Source: Cepaea nemoralis
Taxonomy: Eukaryota > Mollusca > Gastropoda > Stylommatophora > Helicidae
Direction of reading: 5' to 3'
Assembly: GCA_014155875.1 (NCBI GenBank)
Contig: JACEFZ010028134.1
Coordinates: 702,501-766,500 of the forward strand
Length of the DNA stretch: 64,000 bases
Within the stretch, counting starts at the first letter, position 1; every line of letters begins with the position of its first letter. The translations under genes and the position numbers were made by a program. Shown here one piece after another: positions 32,536 to 43,932 of this stretch. The notes below the pieces were generated by a model, which did not search any database, was not told the DNA's origin, and saw only the letters and a list, made by a program, of their open reading frames with translations.

Positions 32536-32649
32536 CTTCCGAATTCCGGTCCCAAATAGTTCTGCAGTGAATAATTTTATATAACTAACTCTAACCCTAA
32601 CCCTAATCACTTATTCACTGCAGAACTATTTGGGACCGGAATTCGGAAG
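32536..32649. repeat. perfect 39-bp-arm hairpin with telomere-like repeats in the loop
   Basis: 32536-32574 is the exact inverse complement of 32611-32649 (39 of 39). The 36-nt loop contains CTAACCCTAACCCTAA at 32591-32606, i.e. more than two units of the animal telomere repeat TTAGGG on the other strand. The right arm runs into SINE-B. Confidence 0.95.
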
Positions 32650-32654
32650 AGTGC

Positions 32655-32855
32655 CGCTTTCTCTATTACCGCTGTCCCTCGCCATCAGGCGACTTCTGAG
32701 GTACTTGAAATTTACATCTCTAAATCAAGGACGAGAAGTCAACATTTTAGTCCGATTGATAGGGGTAGGGGTTGAACTCGCTACCTCGTCATCAGCACAC
32801 CAGAAGTTTAAGAGCGAGCGCTCTTATCCATTCGACCATACCGATCTTCAAACAT
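32655..32855 (-). mobile_element. SINE-B, minus copy
   Basis: Minus-strand A box TGGTCGAATGG at the right end and B box near GGGGTTGAACTC on plus (about 32768-32779). The body matches 4100-4290. Confidence 0.7.
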
Positions 32856-32873
32856 TTAATTTCAAATAGCAGA

Positions 32874-33262
32874 ATGTTGTCTTTTTTGTGTTCACCGCGC
32901 TGTCGTTAAGTTCACTCATTTCATTTGACATTGTAGCATATTGTGTTTTTGTGTTCACCGCGCTGTCGTTAAGTTGACCCATTCCATTTGACATCATAGC
33001 ATATTGTGTTTTCTTGTTCTTGACGCTGTCATTAAGTTCACCCATTCCATTTGACATAATAGCATGTTTTCTTGTTCTTGAAGCTGTCATTAAGTTCACC
33101 CATTCCATTTGACATCATGGCATGTTTTCTTTTTCTTGACGCTGTCATTCACCCATTTCATTCCAGACAGTAGAATTTTGTATTTTCTTGTTCTTGACGC
33201 TGTCATTAAGTTGACGCATTTCATTCCAAACAGTAGAATATTGTGTTTTCTTGTTCTTCGTG
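32874..33262. repeat. about 62-bp tandem repeat, six diverged copies
   Basis: Each unit has TGTTTTCTTGTTCTTGACGC, TGTCATTAAGTTCACCCATT and CATTTGACATCATAGCAT. Unit lengths vary, and SINE-A follows directly. Confidence 0.85.
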
Positions 33263-33274
33263 CGGTTGTGACGG

Positions 33275-33532
33275 AGTCTTCGTGGTGGAGTGCGTACGCC
33301 GCTGGCCTGGCACTTCGAAGGTCGTGGGTTAGAGCCCAGCTATGTCGTTCGGTTCAGGAGTGCGATTTTCTCGGAGACTCCAGGGGATCGTTGCTGGAGC
33401 TACGGAGTTCGTGCTTAGTGCGATTCTTTCGGCAAGACTCCCTACGGAAAGAAACCACCGAGCCGTACGGATTAATACCCGGTGCAAGGAAATGGAACCT
33501 CTTGCCATTTAAGCCCTTTTTTAAACGTGCAG
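33275..33532 (+). mobile_element. SINE-A, plus copy
   Basis: Head GAGTCTTCGTGGTGGAGTGC, B-box region GTGGGTTAGAGCCC, body GCTACGGAGTTCGTGC and end GCCATTTAAGCCCTTTTTT. More diverged than the 41718 and 49814 copies. Confidence 0.7.
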
Positions 33533-33676
33533 TTTTGAAATTCACTGTATGCTTCCAATGTCTGTAGGAATTTGTCATTCTGTTTTATATATCATATTGT
33601 GTCGTTGGTTTAATTGGATGTGGGAGGATACATTCAGTGAGGAAACATTTTCATTTCTGCTTACAATGGTGCTAAA

Positions 33677-34795
<1,119 letters not shown>

Positions 34796-34809
34796 TTGCT
34801 TATAAAAAT

Positions 34810-34995
34810 ATGTTGACATTCTGACGGCGGCATTATGCACAGTATACCTGTGCGGGCTTATTGGATTGCCGAAATTCCCGTCTATTCCACTTTTCACATT
34901 GGACAGCGGGGGGCATTTTGTGTGATATTCGCTGGCACTGGAATGGAGCATAATGGGGACGACCCGTTGCCGCGAAGTTGGAACCTCGACTAACT
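34810..34995 (+). mobile_element. retroelement 3' end related to 6945-7130
   Basis: Shares TTCTGACGGCGGCATTATGC, ACCTGTGCGGGCT, ATTTTGTGTGATATTC and GGAACCTCGACTAACTAA with 6945-7130, but the tail is only two units long. Confidence 0.6.
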
Positions 34996-35439
34996 AAAAC
35001 ATAAACATTTTCACACCTGGATCACACCCAAGCCTAGGTCGTGTCTGCGAAAACATTCCACAGCAACCAAGTGACGCTGAATCCCATTATGTAAATACAT
35101 TCATTTTGATGCCTTTTAGAAAACAAATTAAAATATATGTAAATGTAACGATTCCAATTTCCATGTAAAAACCCACGCGTTTCTTCCACCTCTTTTTGTT
35201 GGGGGGAAAAATGAGTTCGTGACAAGCATAACATTCGCAGTCAGGCGGTGAAAGCTGAAATAAATCACCCATTGTGTGTTGACCTAACGCTGTTTGTAAG
35301 TAAGTATTCGGACTGATTTCCATGTGGTACGATTATCCCCTGCGTGTTTGTTCCACCTCGGAAATGAAAGACGGAAGAATAACATGTATTTGGTGTTGTA
35401 GTATTCATTCATATCATTTATTAATTTCGCCGTCAGTCA

Positions 35440-35552
35440 TTTTGTCTGCCTGTTGATAGGCCTGCCTGCCTGTCGGTCAGTTGGTCTGTCTGTCTACCAG
35501 TCTTGTTTGCTTGTCGTTCGGTCGATGGTTTGTCTATGTCTGCCTGCCTGCC
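35440..35552. repeat. (CTGY)n microsatellite, left half
   Basis: CTGC/CTGT-rich tract, interrupted at 35552 by the hAT element and continued at 38027-38160. Confidence 0.75.
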
Positions 35553-35699
35553 CAGGGTTGCCACTTTTCTTTGACAAAAAATATCTAGAAACGGCCCAAA
35601 CAACATCCATAAATATCTAGATTTCGTTGGAAAGTATCTAGGAAAAATATCCAGATTGAAAAAGTAAGAAATTACATAGGTATTGATGTGACTGCCGGT

Positions 35700-36068
35700 C
35701 TCTCTGGCGAAGGGCTTTACGCCAACCATTACCGATGCATTATCGGTTCCACTTCCAGCCTAATTCTTCAAGTTTAAAGGTTTACTGACCAAAAGTTTCT
35801 TCAGTGCCTGGACTATGCTTTTTGCATCACACTCTTCCAAGTGAACTAGTCCAAGAAATGTAGAAACTACTTTGTCTGTTCTGTTGCTATAATATATAAC
35901 CCATGTACCAAGCACTTTCAGAACCGAAATGTCATTCGATTCGTCTAATAATAAAATATATTTATTTGTAGAAATATAACTAATCAAATCTTCTTCAAAG
36001 TGAGAAAACAATGTACTTCTGATCATATTTGAACACTTGCTGCGATGCATTTTCACGTCCTTTAGCAT
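35700..36068 (-). pseudogene. hAT transposase catalytic-domain fragment
   Basis: Translation includes YILLLDESNDISVLKVLGTW, VIYYSNRTDKVVSTFLGLV and EECDAKSIVQALKKLL, then after a stop GTDNASVMVGVKPF. These are the DESTDIS-, FLGL.E- and TDNASVMVG-type motifs of the DUF4371/hAT transposases. The first catalytic Asp would be in LLDES and the second in TDNAS. An in-frame TAG at about 35760 and loss of everything after GVKPF leave it non-functional. Confidence 0.8.
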
Positions 36069-36370
36069 TTTACTGTCAGAAATAGTGTTTTAAACAAATC
36101 AATTAAATGGTCACAGTTCACGATTGCACAATGACAACTTAAAAAAAACATTGCGACAGATCCTTCAGCTTTTGATGATTCATTACTCTGTGTAGTTCTG
36201 AAAACAAATGTCAACGGTGTAATATCCCTAACTGGCACTGCATTTTTATGTTTTTTAGTCTCTGCATGTTTCTTCAAGTCTTCTATTTTCGCTTTCATTT
36301 CACACTCGCAGTACTTACAACGAGCCTTAGTCGCATCACTATGAATTGACATTACCCAATCTTTAATCAT
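36062..36370 (-). pseudogene. hAT transposase BED-type zinc finger
   Basis: CKYCECEMKAKIEDLKKHAE followed by TKKHK is a CX2C...HX4H BED finger, the DNA-binding module at the N-terminus of hAT transposases. It starts MIKDWVMSIHSDATKARC. It is followed by an acidic and Ser-rich linker and goes out of frame before the catalytic fragment. Confidence 0.8.
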
Positions 36371-36423
36371 CTCTTAATCCAATCTCTTACCCAATCTTTA
36401 ATATCAGCTCTTACATTTCTATA

Positions 36424-37516
36424 ATGAGAAATGTAAGGGATGATATAAACAGGGAGCTTTATGATGCCCTAAATATCGGCGGTCATGACATACCAGAGAT
36501 TCTATATGCTAATGATACAGTAATATTATCCACAACACAGAATGGCATAGAAAACCTAATAGCTTCAACCCAATTGAATAGTGAAAATCACAACTTATAT
36601 CTTAACAGTGCCGGTCTCTCTGGCCGAGGGGTTACAACACTTTCTCCGTAATCCCGTTTATCGCGCATAGTCTCGTAGCAGGGCGAGAGCTGGGAACGGT
36701 TCGACCCCCGCTGGTGACTTGCGGGATAACTGAGACGGCCGCTCAGAAAGCAATGGCAAACTACTGAGCGTAATCTTGCCAAGAAATCAACATACAGCTG
36801 AAAGATGCTGATGTTGACAGCGATGTCCTGTAAAGGATATGCAAAAAAAAAAAATGTCTTAACATAGCAAAAACAAAGATAATGCATACAGACAAAACTA
36901 CTATGGAGAAAGAAATATACGTTAATGGGGAAAAATTGGAGGTGGTGGAAAATTTTGAATATCTTGGGTCACTGATTACCAACAATGGTGACACAATGAT
37001 AGAAATTAAACGGCGACTATTAATTGTTCTTCAAAAACTAAAACAACTGAATAAATTATGGAGTGGGACAGATAGAACTACACAAATTAGATTTTTAAGC
37101 GCATGCATCTTTCCCATTGCAACATACGCCTGTGTGCTGAACAGCGCATAAACGCCTTTGAATATAAATGTTATAGACGAGTTCTAAGAATATCTTGGGT
37201 AAAGAAAAGAACAAATGCATCCATACTTCAAGAGTTGAATATTGAAGAATGTTGGCTATTAAAGACGATAAAACAAAGAAAATTGAAATATTTTGGTCAC
37301 TTGAAACGTCACGATAGTTTGGAGAGAACAATAATGGAAGGATATATGCCCGGGAAGAGAGGAAGAGGAAGGCCAAAGAGAAGATGGGTGCAGGATGTGG
37401 CGGATGATCTCCAGATGGGTGTATCAGACGCGGGACATCTTGCTTATGATCGAGAGGTTTCCGGAAGGTTGTTATGGCAGCGAGGTTCTGCAAAGGACAT
37501 GCTACTGAATGAATGA
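36424..37516 (+). pseudogene. LINE reverse transcriptase fragment inside hAT
   Basis: The 5' part encodes DIPEILYANDTVILSTTQNG, in which the usual FADD/YADD catalytic box is YAND. After the nested SINE-C the reading continues NGEKLEVVENFEYLGSLITN, FLSACIFPIATYAC, a frame change, then FEYKCYRRVLRISWVKKR, RKLKYFGHLKRHDSLERTI and GRPKRRWVQDV. It ends in a (GAAT)n tail near 37510-37517. The 5' end is truncated at about 36424. Non-functional. Confidence 0.8.
36608..36856 (+). mobile_element. SINE-C inside the nested LINE, 8-bp target duplication
   Basis: TCTTAACA at 36600-36607 and 36857-36864 flanks it. A box TGGCCGAGGGG at 36621-36631, B box GGTTCGACCCC at 36698-36708, tail of 12 A. Both Pol III boxes are close to consensus, so this copy may still be transcribable. 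Confidence 0.9.
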
Positions 37517-38026
37517 ATCTTTAATTATGTCATCCTGCAGCCACTCTTTCTGAAATGTTTGTTTATATTGCTTTACTTTTGGCTTATTGAAAGATTTGTT
37601 CAAAGTGGAAGACACATATGAAGGCGAGCAATTACCCAAAAAAAATAAAAATCACATGAAAAAGAATCGCAAAGTCGGCATCACAGCAATAATTCGCAAC
37701 ACGATGAGTTTACAGTTCAAATAATGTTACTATAATCTATGCACCCTTTTACTCATTACCGGGGGGTTGCCAGATTGTTGAGCGTTGACCCAAGTCAGTT
37801 CAAAGTTTAAATAATGGCAATTACCATAATTTACGCGCGTCCAGACCAAACATAAAATGGGTAAATGCACCGAAAGAAAAGTAATATCTAGAAAGTATTC
37901 AAAATATCCGACTCCAAATGGAAAGTATCTAGAATTGCATCCAGCATCCAAACGTCAGAAAACGGTATCCTGACGCCGGCAAAAACCTCTAGATCTGGAT
38001 ATAAAATATCTAGAATGGCAACTATG

Positions 38027-38160
38027 TGCCTGCCTGCCTGCCTTCCTGCCTGTCTGTCTGTCTGTCGTTTAGTCGGTAGAATTGTTTGTCTCTGTCTGTC
38101 TGCCAGACGGTCGGTCTGCCTGTCTGTTTGCCTATCTGTCTGCGTGGCTACCTGTCTTCT
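38027..38160. repeat. (CTGY)n microsatellite, right half
   Basis: Continuation of 35440-35552 beyond the hAT insertion. Confidence 0.75.
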
Positions 38161-38469
38161 TGAACTCGTTAAACACAACAACAAAAAACCTACCGACTGG
38201 CTAAAATTAAAGCCACGAAAAGGTGAGGCACACCGGACTAGTCAAGCCACAACCACACAGACCAGGCAGTACTTTCACTTCACTTACCAGAGAATCAGCT
38301 GCATTCCGCGAAAGTACAGTAACCAAAACAAATAAAATAAAACCAAAACATGGGCTTGTCTTGGCAGTCAGTATCTGTGGGTTGATCGGTGGTGGCTGTC
38401 TGATGATAGCATCTTCTCGTTTGTGAGTAACTGGCGTAAAGTGACACGATCAGTGTCGTCTGCATGTTT

Positions 38470-38700
38470 TGCTTGGGTCGCTTTAGCGGAAGATGGAAGC
38501 ATTTGGGGATCTCCGAGTTCGAAACACAGCTACGGGCGATTTGGCAGCAGGCCACCTTGTGTTGATTTTCATACAATGGAATGAGTGCCGGTTGTTCAGA
38601 ATGCATTGACAAACTACTGACCGTAAACTTGCCAAGAAATCGCAAGCAGCCAAAACATGCTGGAGTTGGCTGCGACGTCCTGTAAAGAAACTGCAACAAA
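38470..38700 (+). mobile_element. SINE-C, diverged copy
   Basis: CGAGTTCGAAACAC (B-box-like), ACAAACTACTGACCGTAAAC, TTGCCAAGAAATCG and GACGTCCTGTAAAG occur in SINE-C order. Confidence 0.55.
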
Positions 38701-38869
38701 CGTGGTGAAGTAGGCAGTATAACAATCACGAATATGGAATGGTGAAACGCATGTACATAACTCTAAAGTTATTTGTATCTTGTCTAGATCTGTGGCCGGG
38801 TTACATGTGAGATAAAGACAGCCGGTCGGTATTCGTAACAATGTTCCGTCTTGAAGTCACCTGGTCCCT

Positions 38870-40330
38870 CGTCACTGTACGGAAAAACATGGGCTCCTAT
38901 TGAGAGCTTGGAAGACATAATCAAGAATGTGTATTATTTAGTTCTACATCAGTACAATCCTAGGTAATACATACAATTGATCACCCCTATATACACACTC
39001 GCAATGAATAGTCTGACAATAGCTATCTTCTAGCTTTAATGTTTTCACTCTCCTCTTTCTCCCTCTATATCTCACTCCTACTGTCTAGTCGGTGATGACT
39101 TTTCCATCGTCTAACATGCCTGTAGTTATTACATCTAGTGCCATCCCTTGTAACGTCCCGTCATGAGGAATGAAATGTGCCAAGTCCATGTCACTAATTC
39201 AGACACCCGGTATTTTGCAGCCGCTTCGTTCAAAATTTGGTTTAGCAGATCAAAGGGTCAGTAGTGGTATCATAAGAGTATCTGATTGCCGATCTCAAGT
39301 GCCGTGATCAGTTTCTGTGATAGGCCTCAGTGAGTTATGATGAATGCTCGTTAACCACGCACTGAAAGTGCTAAGCGGAACATATACCCGTTGACATGGT
39401 GGGTACAGTCTATACCACTACACCTCTGCTTCAAACGCAATCAATAGGCAATATACCAATGCGCGCGGCGCATAAGAACTCAATACATAACACCCAATTC
39501 CTCCTAGTGAGTTACCATATGACAATTTTCGTCTCAAACATCAAATAACCAATATGCATGTCAACCTCTAAGTATGCAAACTCAAAATAGACATATAATG
39601 ATACTCCTAATAATGGCATAACGGATGAGTTAGTAATAATCTTGTGTACAAACATAATGAGACATATAAACATTAAAAGAATATGTAAGGAACATAGTCC
39701 TAGCATCGTATATTCCTACGTGTATAGTAAGAAGAACAAACTTATAGTAATATACTATAGACATTAAACTGAGGAATACTAGTTCGCATATCAATAACAC
39801 GAGACACTGATAGTCTCGATGAAATAGCTTACCACAGGCCAACACATGAAGCTCCCGAAGTTACGGGCTAGAAACTAATATTCCTAGAAACTTTTAACAT
39901 CACAATACTCAGACGTATCTATAAAGAAAGTATACATTGAGATCGTTCATATCTGTTATAATCTGTGAGGTATACTGATTTGAATAGCAGAACCTCCTAG
40001 CATATATACCGTTTCTTTTCTCCTTGTAGCCCTTTACCATCTCATTATGCATTTCCTTCCATTCTCACATTCACGGTTTTAAATTTCAGCCGCGGGCAAG
40101 TTTCACGTATGCCCGTCTGTGTAGTTTTATTATCATTCTGACACTCCATACCTCCTACGTGTAAATGCCTTCTTTCAACCGTTGGGTCGGTTCACACCGT
40201 TGACCGTAGCAAGGTTCGTTTTCGGCGAGAAGGCGCCAGTCCGTCTAGCAATATATGGACCCGGGGTCTTATCAACTTCCACCTATATTCTGCTGGTAAA
40301 AGTAATGGCGTTAAAACGAACTGCTCCCAC
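38870..40330 (-). mobile_element. decayed leader/LTR portion of an element related to 43309-48884
   Basis: Segments such as GTTCTACATCAG, CACGCCTGTAATG-like, GTTTAGCAG and ACCATTACACCTCTGCTTC-like at 38870-39430 align in order with 47170-47660. The AT-rich stretch 39500-39960 resembles 47700-48170, and CGAGAAGGCGCCAGTCCGTC near 40228 resembles the LTR segment with CGAGAAGGTGCCAATGTGTC. An older or different subfamily copy without the ORF. Confidence 0.55.
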
Positions 40331-40789
40331 GTAGTAAACAGACCATGGTCGTTTTGATTACTTCGTGTGCAATCTTACGCCCTAGCTCGGTAGGGGCTGG
40401 TCTTGTACAATGCCGTATAACATTGCATCACCATCTTGATGTTGAGAATATCGGCCTATTCTTATATTTATTCCTCCTTTGTGTTTGTGGAACGGGAGAC
40501 AGTCTGGAGAAATCGCGGTATTCTATGACAAGGGCTTCTGACTGGCTGCCTATCATCGTTGCCTCTGCCAGGTACACACAAGTAGACTCTCTGGACTTTA
40601 ACCCTCGTGAGTGTAGTCGGGCATTGGGTTAGGCTCGTGTGTAACCACTGTATGATGTTGAAGTAACTCAAGAGCCGCGCTGATTATACAACAGATCCAG
40701 GCCACTGCTGGGAAATGACAAGAAAGAGAAGACTGGAGAAAAACAAGCACAACGAGGAATGTCCTAACTCCCGCTCTTCAATTGAGAAT
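40331..40789. other. no recognisable feature
   Basis: A GC-moderate stretch with an open frame at 40345-40632 that has no recognisable motif. Confidence 0.35.
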
Positions 40790-41034
40790 TTCTCCCCCGA
40801 CGTGTCTCCACCTTGCCGTGGTGGGGGAGCTTGAGTGCCCCATCGACCCCATGTGCTTGCCGATGGATGAAAACTACATATCGGACAGCTTATGAGATAG
40901 GGGCCAGACTAAGAGAGACACAACCTGCTGCTCTGCAGGTAGACTGAGGATAGTAGTCAAGAGTTTAAATCAGGCGCACGAAGGCAGAAGTTCTTGGTCC
41001 GGATAATACACTAAGGCTCTCTGTCGAGGGTTTA

Positions 41035-41061
41035 GGCTGAACGCCTCTAAGCCACAAACCC
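41035..41061 (+). other. 28S rRNA-like segment in a repeat head
   Basis: GGCTGAACGCCTCTAAGCC followed by CAAACCC resembles the conserved GGCTGAACGCCTCTAAG segment near the 3' end of eukaryotic 28S rRNA. A second occurrence is at 59419-59444. Confidence 0.45.
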
Positions 41062-41717
41062 TCGGATGTGAGAGCCGGGCCGATACACACCTACCGAAAA
41101 ATAGAGGTGAGATACTGAGCACGCCACATGCCCAGTTCTGATACTTGTTCGAAGGCTCTCAGCTGTGGGATATGAGGGATTCCCGGATGCGAGGGCCTGG
41201 CCGTTTCTCGTTCACTGCTGCACGGAGGTAAGGTGCTGAGCCGGCAGCACATGTAGCCTACCTCGTGAGCCAGTACTAAACTGCAGAAAAGTGCCCCAGT
41301 CGAATGAAATGGTTACGAAAACTGTCTGTATCACTTATAGAGAGTGTAGACAAAAGTGGAAAAACGTCTCAATAACATGAAATGGAACGCACGGCTAGCG
41401 AATCCATTGCGTGGTCCGAAGTCAAAAACAAAAACTCACCGAGTGGATGTCGCCCGCAGTCTGACCGAGCCTGGTGTGTGCTTGAGCGACCAGTGGCAAG
41501 CGAGATGCCCAACACATGGAAGTGAGGAACTAAAGCAGCCATGAGCAGGACGTGGCAATTCCTTGGGTGAGCCCAGTTTCAGAGCAATATGTGCCGGCTC
41601 TGCAATTATGGAAGCCTCCTTGGATAGTGAGGGAATGTCTATGGTCTGCCCCTGCCTTCCCTTGAGGGTTGACCGTGTTGTCGTTGACCGTTCTATCTTG
41701 ACCAGCTGAGATGTGGG

Positions 41718-41964
41718 TTGGGAGTCTTCGTGGCGAAGTGGTCAAGCCGTTTAACTCGGGCTCCGAAGGTTGTGGGTTCGTTTCCGGGCCGCGTCCTTCG
41801 GTTCACGAGTTAAATTTTTCGGAGACTCCTGTGGGTCGTCGTTAGAGCTACGGAGTTCGTGCTTTGTGCGACGCTTTCCGCGCTGCGGAAAGAGACCGAG
41901 CCATATGGGATAACACCCGGTGCAATGAAGTCGACCCTGTCGACTTTTAAGCGACTTTTTTAAA
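41718..41964 (+). mobile_element. SINE-A with 23-bp target duplication
   Basis: 41695-41717 and 41965-41987 are identical 23-bp direct repeats (ATCTTGACCAGC...GATGTGGG). The insert has A box TGGCGAAGTGG, B-box-like GGTTCGTTTCC, body GCTACGGAGTTCGTGC and end TTTTTTAAA. Confidence 0.92.
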
Positions 41965-42727
41965 ATCTTGACCAGCTGAGATGTGGGCGACATCACAACA
42001 ATAAGTCTAACGTGCCTCGAAACCCGAGGAAGGCTAACCTCATAAAAAAATGCCCGCCGAAGTCGGAAGTGCCGTCCTACGGGTGGCAAAATAAAAATTG
42101 GCACTACGCATTTACGTCCGAGTGAAATGTCTCGTCCGAATATCTCTGCTAGGAACAGCTCTGACTACCTAGTTTCCGAATGCCGCTCTTGTTCGGAACA
42201 GCTCTAACTAGGTAGTTTCCGAATGTCCGTCGTCCCTGGAACAGCTCTGACGGGCACAACGAACAAGCACATGTTCGAACCGAAAACTCGCTGAGTGGAT
42301 ACCGTCTGCAGGCCGGTCTGGTTTGTGCGGGAACGGCCTGTGGTGAAGGAAATGCCCAATATATTGAAGTGGGGATTTAAAGCAGCCATGAGCAGGACGT
42401 GACGATTCCCTCGGTGAGCCCAGCACCAGGGCGCTATGTGTCGGCCCTGCAACTATTGCAGCCACCTTGGATGGCGGAAAATGCTATGGACTATCCCTGC
42501 CTTCCCTTGAGGGATGACCGAAGTCTTCGACTGTTCCAACTTGACCAGCTGGGATGTGGACGGTACCACAAAAGTGAGAGTCTCCCAGGAATGCTAACCT
42601 GGTCAAAACAGCATGCTAAAAGTCGGATGTGTTGGCCTGAGGGTTTCGACCCAAGGGTGCCTAACTAGACACACCGCAATCACATCTGGAAAAAAAAAAA
42701 CACTACGGATGAACGCAAAGAAGAAGA

Positions 42728-42970
42728 AGAATTCAGAGTCTCCATGGCGAATTGGTTATTCCTCCAGCCTCGCGGTCTGAAGGCTGTGGGTTCAATACCG
42801 GTCACGACATTCGGTTCACTAGTGTAATTTTCTCGGACACTCCTGGGGGTGGTCGCAGGAGCTACGGAGTTCGTGCTTTGTGCGACGTTTTTGGCAGGCT
42901 GCTCTGCGGAAAGAGACCAAGCCATATGTGATGAAACCCGGTGCAATGAAGCCGTGTAAAAGCCTTTGAC
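42728..42970 (+). mobile_element. SINE-A, plus copy
   Basis: GAGTCTCCATGGCGAATTGG, GTGGGTTCAATACCGG, GCTACGGAGTTCGTGC and GGTGCAATGAAGCC. It abuts the GAA tail of family H, so it landed in or beside that tail. Confidence 0.75.
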
Positions 42971-43034
42971 AACTCTCCATGGATGAGGATTTTCCCGTAG
43001 TTTGGTGTTGGGTTTTGTCTGTCTCGCTGAGTTG

Positions 43035-43308
43035 TCATACATCAGCATCATCATCATGGGCCATGCCGATAAACGTAGGTTGTCATCTGTCGCCAGCTTA
43101 CACGATCTCCAGAGTCGTGGATCAGCTCTGTGTTCTTGTCTCGACCTTGCCATGTACTCAAGCCATCCAGATATGCACTTCTCTGCTTTCCCCTTGTACT
43201 TTCCCACTCAATCTTGCCAGTTGTCACCAAATTCTCTAGTTTATATCTTCCCATAATGTGCCCAAAAATGTTGACTGTCTACGTCTAATTTTCTCCAGTC
43301 AGTGTTCT
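43035..43308 (-). mobile_element. LINE-D 3' end
   Basis: Minus translation YKLENLVTTGKIEWESTRG, YLDGLSTWQGRDKNTEL and YRHGP, with a (GAT)n tail at about 43040-43055. It stops precisely where the LTR at 43309 begins. Confidence 0.7.
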
Positions 43309-43710
43309 TGGGCTATTATCTCTCCCTGTGTCAATGTTGTTCACGCCTGAGTGGTTTTATTTCACTCACTGGCCCAGTTCATTGTTGATTCAGCCAGGGT
43401 CTACCTGAACGAGAAGGTGCCAATGTGTCTGTGTGGTGTCAAAGCCCGTCTGGGTCAGCAGTTTTCCAAGGTCTAGACTAATTTAAATTATCTAGTTGTG
43501 TCCATCTCAAGTATCCCATTTTACTTGTCATCTGCAAGCTTACGTCATGGCTGGTTGGTTTGTTTACTTGCAGGTTTTGCAAGCTTACGTCAAGACAGTA
43601 TAGCCTTGAATATAGAGAAAACAGTTTTGTTCGTCTGTTGATCCTCTACATGGCCCATCAAAAGTGAACCGAAAATTGTTCTGGGAAGTAAAGGCTGCCA
43701 ATTCGTGACA
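43309..43710 (-). repeat. 3' LTR of the single-ORF element
   Basis: 402 bp. The main difference from the partner is C/T near 43572 (TTGCAGG versus TTGTAGG). Confidence 0.85.
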
Positions 43711-43932
43711 GAGCTTCCCCCTTAAAAAAAAAGTTTCTGCCAGAAATCTTTTGTCAAAGCATGCCGTACATCCCAGAATAATGCCTAAGCACTCTCCGTT
43801 CTGTATCTGCCTAAAGGTTTCCAATATTCCTTGTGGCAGTGGGTTGTCTTGCCTAAAGACGTCCCATTTCCATAACCCAAAGATACTCTGGATAGATCCT
43901 TGTACCTGGTTTTCGGCCGGGATTCCATGCAA
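43585..43932 (-). pseudogene. residual pol-tail-like ORF running into the LTR
   Basis: A 115-codon frame that crosses the purine tract and enters the LTR. Residues LAETFFLRGKLCHELAAF span the tract. In many gypsy elements the polypurine tract is similarly embedded in the last codons. No catalytic motif; it may be the end of a lost polyprotein. Confidence 0.35.

Larger units (their letters stand above)
35553..38026 (-). mobile_element. hAT DNA transposon, 2.47 kb, with nested LINE and SINE
   Basis: The left end is CAGGGTTGCCAC and the right end, inverted, is CATAGTTGCCAT: imperfect hAT-type terminal repeats. TGCCTGCC lies immediately outside at 35545-35552 and 38027-38034, an 8-bp duplication as hAT makes, although it sits in a CTGC repeat. 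The motif TATCTAGA or a close variant recurs at least six times within about 150 bp of both ends and not elsewhere nearby, probably transposase-binding sites. Inside is a minus-strand BED finger and DUF4371-like transposase remnant, and a plus-strand LINE with a SINE inside it. Confidence 0.8.
40790..42727 (+). mobile_element. long dimeric repeat (family H), SINE-A inserted
   Basis: The 5' portion has CCACCTTGCCGTGGTGGGGG and a 28S-rRNA-like piece. From about 41380 two tandem units follow: 41425-41990 and 42280-42600 share GCAGCCATGAGCAGGACGTG, GAGCCCAG, CCTGCCTTCCCTTGAGGG and TTGACCAGCTG. Each ends with a GGAAKGCTAACCT segment followed by AGTCGGA. The 3' end is GGATGAACGCAAAGAAG. The minus insert at 15379-16073 corresponds to the second half. 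Short open frames are not conserved. Confidence 0.65.

Noticed and set aside
36600..36720. tRNA gene at the SINE-C head
   Set aside because: Flanked by a target duplication and followed by a body and poly-A; it is a SINE.
37103..37516. Separate 137-codon gene
   Set aside because: It is the C-terminal frame of the LINE at 36424-37516, separated by a frameshift.
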